This document shows positions 1 through 11,515 of a stretch of 64,000 bases of DNA, piece by piece. This DNA is from Inia geoffrensis (Eukaryota; Chordata; Mammalia; Artiodactyla; Iniidae). Location of the stretch: positions 17,328,680 through 17,392,679 of the forward strand of contig CM070913.1 of the NCBI GenBank assembly GCA_036417435.1, written 5' to 3'. Within the stretch, counting starts at the first letter, position 1. Every line of letters starts with the position of its first letter. The notes under the pieces are model-generated. The model was not told the origin of the DNA. It was given only the letters and a program-made list of their open reading frames with translations, and made no database searches. A program made the translations under genes and the position numbers.

Positions 1-185
1 ATCTCATTTAATCTTTACCACCATTTGGTGAGATAGTGATAATCTCACCCTTTTACAGTGAGAGTTAAGGCCTAGAGAGATTATGTAATTGGTTCAAAGT
101 CACTAATTTAGTAGAAGAGCTGGGATTTGAACTCTGATCTCTTGACTCCAAATACACACTCCTTCCATTGTGCTGTGTAACCGCT
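1..185 (-). repeat. MIR SINE remnant
   Basis: Reverse-complement MIR pattern: CTCATTTAATCTTTACCACC, TTTTACAGTGAGAGTTAAGG, AGCTGGGATTTGAACTCTGA. Runs off the window start. Confidence 0.8.
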
Positions 186-738
186 TACTTAGTTTTGTAA
201 CATTAATGTTGAAAATTATTCAGCTAATTGAAATCTCTTCCTACTTTGGTACAGGCCTTTTCCCTCTCATTTCCTTCTCAGTGGAGAAAGATAGCAGTTG
301 GTTACCAACCTGAAGATTATATTCATATTTCCACCTACCACACAATCCATCTTCTTTTCTGTTTTCCAGATTTAATAGCTAAGCACTAGTAATTTTGCTT
401 CACAGTTTCATTTTCATTTTGTTTTTGTCAGAAGTAAAGTTTTTCTCGAACAGAAATCTTTTTTATTTTTCATTTTAATCAAGGACAATTCATCAGACTT
501 TTAGAAAGTCAGAGAAGAGCTGAATTTCATATAAGTATTACATTATGCCTACTATACATCATAGATTTCTTGATCTCAGAATTATTTAAGATTATGGAAA
601 AAAAGATCAGAGCATCACATTGCTGAGACTAGTCCTACAAAGGAGCTGGCAAAATTTAGCCACTTGCAAAATTTTGTTGAATATTATAACTGGAGCTTGA
701 ATAACCCATTTGGATATAGTATCCAGGGTGACACAAAA

Positions 739-740
<2 letters not shown>

Positions 741-774
<34 letters not shown>
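741..774. repeat. (TG)n microsatellite
   Basis: Uninterrupted TG dinucleotide repeat, about 17 units. It gives a spurious His-Thr open frame on the minus strand. Confidence 0.97.
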
Positions 775-775
<1 letters not shown>

Positions 776-1120
776 CTAAAACAGGAGGTCTCAACTTCCA
801 GTCCCAATTTTAATACTTACTCTCTATTCCATGGGCCATTTACTTTCTTTCCTTATCTATCAGATGAGACAATGAGAGTCATCAGAGGCATTAGTAACTT
901 TAAGACCTTAAAGGATTATTATAAATATCAAATAAAGCAACATATGGGAAAATGCGTGTGAAACTGTGAAGTATATGGACAATCCTTTTCACAATGTTTT
1001 GGGGATTAAGAAAGGCTTTACTTGAAATAGTGCACTGTTGTGTTCATAAATGAATATCATGTTTTGGGCACGGGAGTTGGAGGGCTTGACAGTAGATCCA
1101 CCACATCAGATATTGGTCAG

Positions 1121-1328
1121 TTTTTTTTTTTTTTTTACTGGTACGCGGGCCTCTCACTGTTGTGGCCTCTCCTGTTGCGGAGCACAGGCTCTGGACGCGC
1201 AGACTCAGCAGCCATGGCTCACAGGCCCAGACGCTCCGCGGAATGTGGGATCGTCCCGGACCAGGGCACGAACCTGTGTCCCTTGCATCGGCAGGTGGAC
1301 TCTCAACCACTGCGCCACCGGGGAAGCC
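1121..1328 (-). mobile_element. CHR-type SINE (about 210-bp form)
   Basis: A tRNA-derived cetartiodactyl SINE. The poly-T at 1121-1136 is its A-tail on the minus strand; the 5' end reads GGCTTCCCCGGTGGCGCAGT in reverse complement. Flanks tggtcag and tggtcgg look like a decayed target duplication. Confidence 0.92.
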
Positions 1329-1691
1329 TGGTCGGTTTTTTAATGAGCCTCAGTAAAGGATACTCGAGGGATAAATTGTCATGAGATTAAGAGTTCATTC
1401 TTTCTATTGAAGATGTTCCAACTTCCGTTTTGAAAAAAACCTTCCAAGAGATGACCCATTTCTTTTTATAGTCATCAGTTTCCAGGGCCCCATCTTTTTA
1501 AGGTATTGGCCCCATGAATTGGTGCCCAAAGTCATTGTTAAGAAATTTGCAGCATTTTGCTGCGTATTGTTTCTGTATTGATTCAGACAAATATCAGAGT
1601 GGAGGAATAGAGTGACACTTAGCTGAAAATTTGAAGAAACAGTATAATGTATTATTTTTTTCCCCAGGGTTTCTACTATGAAACCTATCCT

Positions 1692-1819
1692 AGGGAATTC
1701 CTTGGTGGTCCAGTGGTTAGGACTCCATGCTTCCATTGCAGGGGCAGGGGCCCTGGGTTTGATCCCTGGTCTGGGAACTAAGATCCTGCAAGCCTTGGTG
1801 GCATGGCCAAAAAAAAAAA
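1692..1819 (+). mobile_element. CHR-type SINE (short form)
   Basis: Begins GGGAATTCCTTGGTGGTCCA and ends CATGGCC plus an A-tail. Direct repeats aaacctatcct at 1681-1691 and 1820-1831 (shared with the A-tail) are the target duplication. Confidence 0.92.
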
Positions 1820-3082
1820 AAACCTATCCTGAAGGGTCTGAAACAGTGTTTTTCAGGAAGGGTTTCCAAGTGAAGCAGATAAATGAATAATTCAAAATTT
1901 GACTCAGTAGAAAATATTAGGATATTTAATTGTAGCACTTCTGTTGTTATAATTTATATTACTCTTCCTTTCAGAATTATCATAGTGATTTGATGATTTT
2001 ATGTAGATGATTAAACGGATGACTTGGAAGGATGCTTTCCATTTAGAAGAAAACAGGTTTGATATTCTCTAGTTTTAATAGCAGAATATCGTGTGGGGTG
2101 GATTTAATACTTTAAGTCCCAAACAATTGATGTTTGGACTAAGACTAGGTATGCCTAAATCATGACTTTTTGTTACTCTTTGTTTAGATTGTTCTAAAGT
2201 GACAGCACTTTAGAATTGGAATAAAAATGAGGCCACCACAGCCCAGAGAAGTGATGCCCTCCTTCTCCAAGGTCAGACAGCTAGTTGGTAGCAGAGTTAG
2301 CAACATAAGGGGTTCACTTGACAGATTTAAATTATTTTTTCACTTGCTCTGACCTTTCTCTGAAATTCTTCTGGCCAGAGTACAGAAGCCCCTCCTTTTC
2401 CCATCTGTGCCCAATGAAGAGTGTGCTAGGTCTGTGAACTCCTTAGCTGGTCTGAATGCTTTTTGGAGTAGAGGGGTCTATAATTCCATTCCAGCAAAGA
2501 TGAGGAGGGAAGCACTTTCTGGAATAGGGAACCCCACCTGACTGTTCTTTGTGAATCATTCCAAAATAATAAAGTGGTTTCGGTGCCAGAACTACTGGTT
2601 GTGTACCTGTATTTGTCTTTTGCTCTTAAGTAACTCAAAGGTTACTTAGCCTTTGTCTCCCTTTTGCTCTAGGAGCTTTCACTGTTTCCCCCTTTGATCC
2701 TTGCTTAAAGTGTTCACTCATGATTTTCTCCTTGGGCCTCTTTCTATCACCTTTCTCAGATTCTTCCTGTAGTTAAAGAACATACAAACATGGCTGCTCT
2801 CTGTGGGGATGAAGGAAGCCTGTGTGCCTCACACAGTGTCTGGCCCAGAGCCTGTGCTCAAATGTTTGAGTAAACTGACTGACTGAGTAAAAGTTTCAGA
2901 ATCAGCAGAGGACGTTCTTTGTCTTTGCTGTTCTGAAACAAAACTTTAAAAGACCATACAAATTAACATTAATGTCTTTTGTGCTATTAAAGAGCAGGTG
3001 ACCTCTGACACTGTTTGCATGGTATAGTAACCCAAAGTTTCCAGCCCATGCTGTAGAAAAGCATCGGTAGCCAGCTGATTAC

Positions 3083-3200
3083 CTTGGTTGTCCCTTACGG
3101 TGAAGTTGGGGTTGTTAGCAGCTTCAGGAGCCAAGCTGTAGTAGAAGTGCTGGCCGTTGCGTGGGTCATCTTGGTCCACTGCGCTCACTGTCTGGATCAG
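3083..3200 (-). CDS. CDH20: CDH20 exon, 118 bp: EC5 (last exon in window)
   Basis: Encodes residues 511-549 plus one base. The acceptor is TCCCTTAG|CTGATCC and the donor AACCAAG|GTAATC (phase 1). It reads [20 protein letters not shown], then [22 protein letters not shown] is a potential N-glycosylation site. The remaining exons (rest of EC5, transmembrane helix, juxtamembrane p120-catenin and distal beta-catenin binding regions) are expected at lower coordinates outside the window. Confidence 0.95.
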
Positions 3201-4194
3201 CTAAGGGAGGGACGTGAGTCAGAGTCAAAAGAAAAGCTTCAAGGGCAGGGGGGATCCCAAACCCTGAAATCCAGTAGTAGATTGTTTTACCTAATGAGGA
3301 CATCCTGAAACTTCCCTCGGCAGTCTCTGTGCCATCACACATGCAGAATTGAATTTTGGTTTATTGTTGGGCCTGAGTGTGTTAACAGGCACAGGGTAGA
3401 TGATACCTAAATGCCTCAGATGTTAGACATTGACAAAACACACTATTCTCACCCCAAGTCTGGCCCTTTTTAGGCAGTTGAAACAGAAGACTTTGAGTGG
3501 AATAATTTTGGGATGCCACAAGGTCCTGCCTGTTTCCCAGGTTTCTTTTGTCCCCTCGCCTCACCTTCTTAGCCTCACATTTGGGTTAATATTTCATGGT
3601 CAGATTGCTATGTTTGAGAGGCCTCTATTTAAAAACGACCAGTACCTAGTGGGAAGTAAGCAGACACTACATTGCTTGTGTCAGCTTAATGGAAAACAGA
3701 TGTGAGGGGATGGGTCGCAGAGCAGTCACTCTTTGTTGGCAGGAAGGGGAGCTAGGCAAAGTGTAGAGCATAAGACCCCCAGGGTGGGCTTTATAGAACA
3801 GAATGGAGTCAGAAGCAAGGCTTGGGGCTGAGGAGAGCAAGAGGTGGGGTGGCTTCCTCCTGAGCTCTTTGGCCAAAATTTTGCCCTTTCCACGTGTTTT
3901 TCAAAGTCGTAAGTTACCATGAAGGTTATGAAGATCAGGATGGAAAAGTTCCTAAAGAAAAGCAGTGAGAAATAACACAGTTGAAACACTGGCAGGCAGA
4001 CTGGGGGGATGTAGAACAGGTGTCGAAGGGGTGGTCTCCTTCCTGTGTGTTTGCACTCTCGCCAACCAATGGCACAGACTCCCCCCACCCCTCTCGGGCC
4101 TGGCCCTGTAGACACCACACTCCTGCTGTCAAAAGCTGGCTATTAACAGGGTAGAAAATGGAACATTGAGGGTCAGCTGGAGGGCTGAGGTGGG

Positions 4195-4275
4195 CTTGCT
4201 TAGTCTTTCTTTCTTCATCTGTAAATTAAGGAGGTAATGCTACCCTCACAGTATGCAGAAGATTAAATAACAGAG
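4195..4275 (+). repeat. MIR SINE scrap
   Basis: TTTCTTCATCTGTAAATTAA with following GGTAATGCTACCCTCACAG. Confidence 0.5.
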
Positions 4276-5590
4276 GGGAAAGCTTCCAGCGAGGGGCCTG
4301 CTGGTAAACGTGGTGTTGCTCAGACCCCCTTCAGTGAAGGACTTGATACCTTCACCTGTCAGTCTCTTTGGTGGTTGCCTCAGTTGCTGAGAGCCACCTA
4401 CCCACAGTCACCACATTCTTCCAGGACAATCCATATCCAGTGACTCGTGCGATAGTATAAAGCCTGGCCATCCCATCACAACTCAGGAGAACCCTAGTCC
4501 TAGAACTCTTTGAAGTCATCCAGGGCTGTTAGTTAGTGAGTCTGCACTGCAGCTGGACTTCTCCTTTTGCCCAGTCTTGCAGTTGTTCTTCCCTTCCACA
4601 GGCATTGGCCCCAAGGGCATGCCGTAATAAACATCTTAGACCAGAACTCCATCTCATTTATGCCTCCTGGTGAACCCAGCTGGCAGCGGGGCTCTGTTGA
4701 ATCTAAAGGTTGGGGGGATGGAGTTGCAATAAAGGAGAGGGATCAGGAGAGCACTGAAGATAAATCTGCCCCACAGTCCAGCCTGGCGTCAATGCTGCTC
4801 ACACACGAGGGTCACCCCACTGCCCCATTCCTGCTGAGACAAATCCTGTACATTCCGTCTTACGCATGGTGCCAAACACGTGAAGACATGTTTCTTCATG
4901 AATGTTATAAATAGGTGATTATGTATAACTTGGAAAACAGAAAGTCATTTCAGAACATCTGACCTATGAAATTGTATATATGTATATTGGTGAGGTGGGG
5001 ACCTGAGGCATATGATGGGTTGGTTACAGGGCTTTAAAGAATGGGTGAGCAATGTTGCAGGTCGGGAGCACCAGAGCCTGCTCTCCTGGCCTCCCCTCTC
5101 CTGGCAGGTCTGATTTCATCCTCAGCCCTACTTGCCATTCAAGATTCTGCTCAGCAGGTTTCATGCCACCCTCAGCCTGCACCAAAGACATCGTCTGATT
5201 TCTTTCTTGGCTTCCTTTCTCCCTGAGAGGAAAGCACACATCCCAACTCGGCAGATACAAAGCTAACGACAGTGTCTGACAAATCTAACACAAGGAGGCC
5301 TGATTCTTCATAAACCAGACATACCTACTGAGCTGCATGCTTTTGAAAATCTTCAAAACATGTCCCAGAGCCAAAATCAAAGAGTAGGGTTTACGTATCT
5401 TGGGCTAAAGATGACAAATATGATAGACTATGATAGACTTATGGCTCACGGTCTGAACTTGAAGTCATAGATAAACCGTGCTTCAAAGGACTGTATAATA
5501 GACAATTAGAAAATGAATGTAGAAATGGGAGGTGTGCTTGTGTGCTGCAAAAACAAGAGAGGTGGTAACATGCTATTAACCTGTCCTTCT

Positions 5591-5959
5591 GGACTTCCCT
5601 GGTGGTACAGTGGTTAACAATCCTCTTGCCAGTGCAGGGCACATGGGTTCGAGCCTTGGTCCAGGAAGATCCCACATGCTGCGGAGCAATGAAGCCCGTG
5701 CGCCACAACTACTGAGCCGGTGCTCTAGAGCCCACGAGCCACTACCACTGAGCCCACGTGCCACAACTACTGAAGCCCGCGCACCTAGAGCCCATGCTCC
5801 ACAACAAGAGAAGCCTCTGCAATGAGAAACCTGCGCACTGCAACGAAGAGTAGTCCCCACTCACCGCAACTAGTGAAAGCCCGCACGCAGCAATGAAGAC
5901 CGAATGCAGCCAAAAATAAATAAATGAATAAATAAATAAATTTATATATAAAAAAAACC
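5591..5959 (+). mobile_element. CHR-type SINE (long form, about 370 bp)
   Basis: Begins GGACTTCCCTGGTGGTACAG, carries the internal repeats of GCCACAACTACTGA type and ends in an AAATAAATAAA-rich tail. It is flanked by exact direct repeats cctgtccttct at 5580-5590 and 5960-5970. Confidence 0.95.
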
Positions 5960-7722
5960 CCTGTCCTTCTATTCTGAAGCCTGCTAAGAAAGGAAATGTT
6001 TCACTTTTGGGGAATGAGGGGGTTTAATTTATTGTGCTACTATTACTCTTTATATTACAGATTAAAAATTAGTTTCTTGTCATATTAAAATATAAAGTAT
6101 TATGTTTGTCATATTATAATGATAATCTTATATAAAACGAAAATTTATGTAAGGTGTTTCTATAATATATAAGTAAATTGTCATGTTACAATAAAAAAAT
6201 CATTAAAATAAAGTCCCAAATCCCTTCACTCAAATCTCAACTACCTTAGCACAGTAACTATTGCTATTTTTGCATCCTGCCTCTCAATTTTTGTTCACAT
6301 GCAGATAGAGTTTTACATAACTTCAAGCATGTACATGTAGTTTCTATACCTCCTTTCTTATAATAACACAGATCATTTCTTATGCTGGAAAGTCTTCATT
6401 GTAACTTTATTAGCTGCATAATATTTCAGGTCTTTCTAGACTAGAAATTCAGTAGATATGGAAGTAGAATTATCTTAGACTTGTTGGAAAAACGTTTAGG
6501 CATGCTATAGACCATTGCACTGGGTTTCAAGAATCAATGGATGAGATAATTTAGATGAGAAGGACTACAGGATACATTTTTTCCCCCCCGGAACAAGGGA
6601 GTCACTTTTTCTTTGAGTAGAATGGTGAAGATGTGTTGAGTCAATCTTTGGTGAGTTCAGGAAGCTAATAAAAGTTTTGGTTGTATAGAGAGAGTCTGTG
6701 CAGTGGGATGTTGCAGGAGAGTGAGAGAAGTGGAAGCAAAAGCCATGTTACAGTCGGAAAGCCTGAATTACCAAAGCATGTGTCCTTGCCATGTGCACCC
6801 AACGTCCCCAAACCGGAATCCACAGTACCACAAAATATGCTCGGGGGGAAATACATTAGGGAGGACTGAAGAGTCTTACAAAAGCAGGAGCAGAAGAGGA
6901 GAGATTGTGATCTGAGGTATGGAAGGCTGGGCATGGGGTGGGCAGCAGCCTGACACATACATTAATAAACGTGGCCATTCCAAGCACAGTTTGGATGTTT
7001 TTCATTACACCACTTGGGATTTAGTCAACCCACTATTCATTTAGGTTTAAAAGCAGACTTTAAAAAAATACACAAATATATCTGAAGATTATGAAACTAA
7101 AGCTGTTTCAGATAAGTAGAAATTTGTTCTTTCAGATGCCTTTCCTCTCAAAACTTGACATGACATGAGTGGTACTAAGAAAATGGATGTTTTAATTGAG
7201 GGAGGGGAGAGTAGAATTACCTAGGTAATTCTAGGTAACAAAGTGTTCCTTGAATAGGGCAGGCAGTCTGTAAACTTGCTGCCAGAAGGAAGGGAGGTAG
7301 GAAGATATAAAAACTAGACTTTCCTTTCTACAAACACTTTCAAGGATGACCGCTAAAATGAGAAAAAGACTCTCCTTTTTTCTCCCGATCTTCATCTCCA
7401 TGGTCCCTCATTTCCAGGATCCAGAGCACATGTTACTGCAATTGGTTCCATACAGTTCAGTTACAAGGTAGGTAACTACCTGGCTTCACAGGTGGGTAAG
7501 CCACCTTGATTCACAACCTTGTTTAGATTATAAAATGTAATGGAGGCTTGAAATAGTTGTCTTAACAAACTGTTGCAACATGATATACAGAAGTTGGGGA
7601 CTCTCTTTTGTAAACTTAGTTTCTGGAGTCTTAAATTTCTTTGATGGCAAATCTGGTTATCTGAAACAGTCGTTCCCACATGTTGGGGGTTAACCAAGGT
7701 GCACCCTCACAGGCTGCCTTAC

Positions 7723-7844
7723 CTGCCCTGCTTTGGCATTCTCACAGACAAAAGCTTCATAGAATCTGGGGAACTTTGGAGCATTGTCATTCACATCTAA
7801 GACTTTGATTGTGACAGGAACGCTTCCAACCTGGGAAGGATTGT
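7723..7844 (-). CDS. CDH20: CDH20 exon, 122 bp: EC4-EC5 linker
   Basis: Encodes residues 470-510. The acceptor is TGTGCTTTTAG|ACAATCC, completing Asn from the A of the previous exon. It reads NPSQVGSVPVTIKVLDVNDN, then APKFPRFYEAFVCENAKAGQ. DVNDNAP is the calcium-binding linker into EC5. The donor is GGGCAG|GTAAGGC (phase 0). Confidence 0.95.
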
Positions 7845-8992
7845 CTAAAAGCACACACAAAACAAACAAAAACCAAAGGTGAGGAGGGTTCAGAAATGCA
7901 AGAAAGCAGCTCTTTGTTGGAATAGTTATTTACCTCCTCATTCTGGTTTTTAAAGGAATGGATAAAGTACATGGAAATAGCAGCAACACAGGGATGCAGG
8001 GGTTGCCTATTAAGAGCATGGCCAGAACATAAGCATGGGCAGGACAAGTTTTGTGTTGGAGAGTGTGTTTGATATCAGGAGGTTGAGGGGAGGGATGAGA
8101 CGGGGGGAGCAGGTATCACAAAATGAATCTTAAAAAGAGGTTTTGAATCTCTCACTTGGCTCATGCTTCAGATTCTAGAATTGGAGGCAGGTCGCACCCT
8201 GAGCTGTGAGAGTGGCACCAACAAGCTCTTTCCCCAGGAACTATACTCGGCATCCAGCTGCCATATCTTCGAACTGTGTCTGTGAGCATTTCTGCTTTTT
8301 ATTTTGCTCATCCATTAGCAAGATGTGTCCTAATGTAATTGCTTCTTCGTTTTACAACATTTTGGCTTACAAAAGGTTTCATAGGAACACTTTACTTTTG
8401 GATAGTGGGAAAACCTGTAATCAGTTCTTTGAATTACTGTTTCAGAAGGTTTCACGTTATTCATGGGATTACAGATAACACTGCACATTTATTTCCACCT
8501 ATGGACTAAGGGAGATATTATAGGACACACCAAATCTGTATCTTTGGCTGGGGTAGGAGAAGTTACTCGTAGTCACTTATGGGGAAGTATGTCCTTTTGG
8601 TCTGTCTTTTGCTTGGCGTTACCACACAAAGATAATTTCACAGCCCCACTAGTGCCCCTCCTGCCTTTTTCTGTTTTGGCCACCATCCCAAGAAGACAAA
8701 ATAGAAATCATAAGACACAGAAATTTTGCTTAGTAAATAATTGCATTAAACCTCAGAATGCCCTGTTCTTTTGGTTCATTTTTTTCTCCTCTCTTGAGAA
8801 TATTTCTATTGCTTGGTTACCAAAAGTGCTGCCATATTTACATTTTTTTCATTGTAACTTGGTGTTGCTTGTTTATACAAGGAATAATGAAAAATTCAGA
8901 AAAACATAAGAATAAATGTGATCCATAGTCCTACCACCAGAGAGCTCCGTTATACGTTATGTATTATATTACATGTGTCCAAACTCTCCAAT

Positions 8993-9014
8993 ACACACAC
9001 ACACACACACACAC
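8993..9014. repeat. (CA)n microsatellite
   Basis: About 11 CA units. Confidence 0.95.
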
Positions 9015-9059
9015 TGAAATTTTTTTAAAAAGTTGAATTTAGAGCTTTAATATTTTAGG

Positions 9060-9720
9060 GCAAGATTATCCTGTGTCATTGAAATATACTTTGAAAGCAT
9101 GGGTATTAATATCAACATGATAGTCTCATTTTACTGTGTGGCTGTACCATAATTTCTTTAATCAAACTCCTATTATTAGACATTTAGGTAATTCCCCCCA
9201 TTTTAAAATAACAATGCAGTGGACATTTGGGTACATAAATCTTTGTTAATATTTATGATTATTTCCTTAAGGTAATTATTAAAGGAGAATTCTTGAGAAA
9301 AAGAGTATGAATATATTGGGGGATCTTAATACAAAGATTAGTTACCGAATTGCTCTCATGAATGGCTGTACATACTTCTGCCAATATGTTAGTATTTGTC
9401 ATTTCCCTTAATCTTTCTCATCACTAGGTGTTATGAAGAATATGCAGTGTAGTAGTATATAATCTAATTTGTGTTGAGATAATAAATATGTAAATTTAGT
9501 TTTTGTTTTCAATTTTATTTTTATGTTAATAAATCTGTCTTTTGTAAGATGTCTGAAATTCTTAAATGCATGTATGTGTATATGTATGTGTATAATAAGG
9601 GTGATATGTTATAAATGTTTCCTTTTATCCAATAATATTTTGTACTATTTGTGCATTCCTAATCTTATTAAAGATTGAAAGCCTCTTAGAGTTCTCAGGA
9701 GTTTTCCCTTTTCTTCATAC
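9060..9720 (-). mobile_element. Ancient LINE-1 remnant (diverged)
   Basis: The plus strand resembles the reverse complement of old L1 ORF2-end/3' UTR sequence (TGGCTGTACCATAATTTCTT, then ATTATTAGACATTTAGGTAA). Heavily diverged, so the boundaries are approximate. Confidence 0.5.
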
Positions 9721-9769
9721 AGAGGTCTAGCTCTTTGATTTAAGGATGCTATTTTTTGTGCTGCTTTTG

Positions 9770-9850
9770 CATGTTTTATTTGTGTGTTTTTATCTCTAGC
9801 ACAGGATTAGGTATATAGAAGACCCTCAATAAGTATTTGAACTAAATACA
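9770..9850 (+). repeat. L2/MIR-like 3' end
   Basis: TCTAGCACAGGATTAGGTAT and CCCTCAATAAGTATTTGAAC fit the L2/MIR terminal motif. Confidence 0.5.
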
Positions 9851-9992
9851 TTCATTCACTTGCATAAACCAAGATTTCCATTCCTTTCCATAAAGAAGAT
9901 AATTTTTGTTTCAACAAGCTCTAGAAACTTGCACTTTCTCCAGTGCTTCTGTTTTGTCACTATATGGAGAGCAGTTTTTTTGTTTTACTTAC

Positions 9993-10129
9993 TCATTTCC
10001 ATAGCAAGGACAGTGATATTATGCCAAGAAAACTCTTCTCGGTCAAGGGGTCTCGCAGTCATTAGGGCACCTGTTGTAATGTCAACATAGAAGAACCTTC
10101 CAGGGTCACTGCCTCTGTCAATGGAATAT
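9993..10129 (-). CDS. CDH20: CDH20 exon, 137 bp: EC4
   Basis: Encodes residues 424-469. The acceptor is TTTTTGCAG|ATATTCC and the frame continues as R/YSIDRGSDPGRFFYVD. The exon includes the EC4 signature PLDREEFSWHNITVLAMEM and ends with donor ATGA|GTAAGT (phase 1). NIT is a potential N-glycosylation site. The 137-bp length is standard. Confidence 0.96.
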
Positions 10130-11322
10130 CTGCAAAAACAGATTACACACATCGTTTTATTTGGATAAGCATACTGTGGCATATTACATAAGAGAACTGA
10201 GTGCATGCCATGTGAAACAGGATAGTTCTCAGTTATGGGCACTTGGAAGACTGCATTGCTGTTTTATCTGTCCAAAAACCCTCCCCGCCACCCCAAAAGA
10301 AAACCCCAAATACAAAACAACAACAAACTATTACTACTTTAATTTCCTCATTCATAAAATGAAATAAAACAGGGTACCAAAGACTTAGGGTAGTTTTAAC
10401 TTTTTAAAGATCAATTTCAGCTATTTAAAGCTTAAAACTGCCCTAAGACTTTTGGGACACTCTGAATGTCAGCCCCTACATATCTTTGTTCAAAACAAAT
10501 TCTATTCAAATAAGTCCAGAAACGATAAATTGGAACTGGAAAAGGTATAGTTACGTGGTTCTGGTTCCTGTAAGTTGTATCACCTATTGAGAAGGAAAGA
10601 TTTGAATCAGGTCTTTTGTAAAGATACTAATGACTGACCTGCTGTCAAACACACTAATGGTATTTGCTAGATGGGATGTCCTTACCTATGGAATGTTACT
10701 AGCAAGATGGACCAGGTTTGTCTAGGTTGCTTATTGTAAAGAAGCCTGGAATTTATGAATTTATTGGGCACAGCGTGCTGGAAAATGTCATGTGAGCTAT
10801 GTAATTAATGGCGTATAAAAAGCAGATGTTCCATAATCAAAATGGCTCCTGTTCAGGCATTGCACTTCATCCTTTGCTTAAACTTTTCATATTCAGTGTG
10901 GACCAACATGCATCCTTATACAGGAAAAAGAAGGATAGTTACAGGCACCTACACATGTCAGTTTCAGACCTCTCTAGGGAAAGAATGCTTAGCTCATATT
11001 TTGCTGTTGTTTATATCCTTTGAGTCCTTATTTACCTTGATACTGGGTAAGATCTGTAATTCCTGTTGAATCTAATTTGTCAGTCTGACCCTTCGTATTA
11101 TCTCACCTAAGTTGTCTTACCTGGTGCCCATATTAGGAGATTCACTAAGTATGGAGGGAGTCTCGGGCATCTGTATGTTTAAAAACCTTCATAAGGGATT
11201 TTGATATGTAGCCATGATTGAGAACCATCCTTTAGAATCCTATGTAGTCCTTGGTAATGGCCAGTAGTTATGATCGCTGCCGTTTATTGAATACCAGACA
11301 TTTTATAGCATCTTTTAAAAAA

Positions 11323-11328
<6 letters not shown>

Positions 11329-11364
<36 letters not shown>
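11329..11364. repeat. (TA)n microsatellite
   Basis: About 17 AT/TA units followed by a T-rich stretch, next to an old L1 tail. Confidence 0.95.
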
Positions 11365-11372
<8 letters not shown>

Positions 11373-11379
11373 TTTAGGT

Positions 11380-11515
11380 AAGTCTAATTTTATTTTATTT
11401 TTTTTATTTTTTATTTTATTTTTTTTTTCAGCACTTTAACCTTTTATTTTAATTGAAATATGTTACACTAGTTTCAGGTGTACAATGTAATGATTCAATA
11501 CTAGTACAGAACATA
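11380..11515 (-). mobile_element. Old LINE-1 3' end with A-rich tail
   Basis: On the minus strand this reads GTACACCTGAAACTAGTG followed by a long A-rich run, the terminal motif of an L1 3' UTR. It abuts the 3' end of L1-A in the same orientation. Confidence 0.55.

Larger units (their letters stand above)
1..3082. other. CDH20 intron downstream of the 118-bp exon (partial)
   Basis: Non-coding. It holds a MIR remnant at 1-185, a TG microsatellite at 741-774, two CHR SINEs (1121-1328 and 1692-1819) and a possible MIR scrap near 2215-2300. I see nothing recognisable in 190-700 or 2300-3082. Confidence 0.8.
3201..7722. other. CDH20 intron, 4.5 kb
   Basis: Contains a likely MIR remnant near 4195-4275, one long-form CHR SINE (5591-5959) and an AT-rich stretch at 6050-6220. 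The remainder shows no gene, RNA or repeat that I recognise. Confidence 0.8.
7845..9992. other. CDH20 intron, 2.1 kb
   Basis: Contains a CA microsatellite (8993-9014), a diverged old L1 remnant on the minus strand (about 9060-9720) and an L2/MIR-like 3' end near 9770-9850. Nothing is recognised in 7845-8990. Confidence 0.75.

Noticed and set aside
607..807. His-Thr repeat protein on the minus strand; similar frame at 21364-21702
   Set aside because: Produced by dinucleotide microsatellites, with no coding support.
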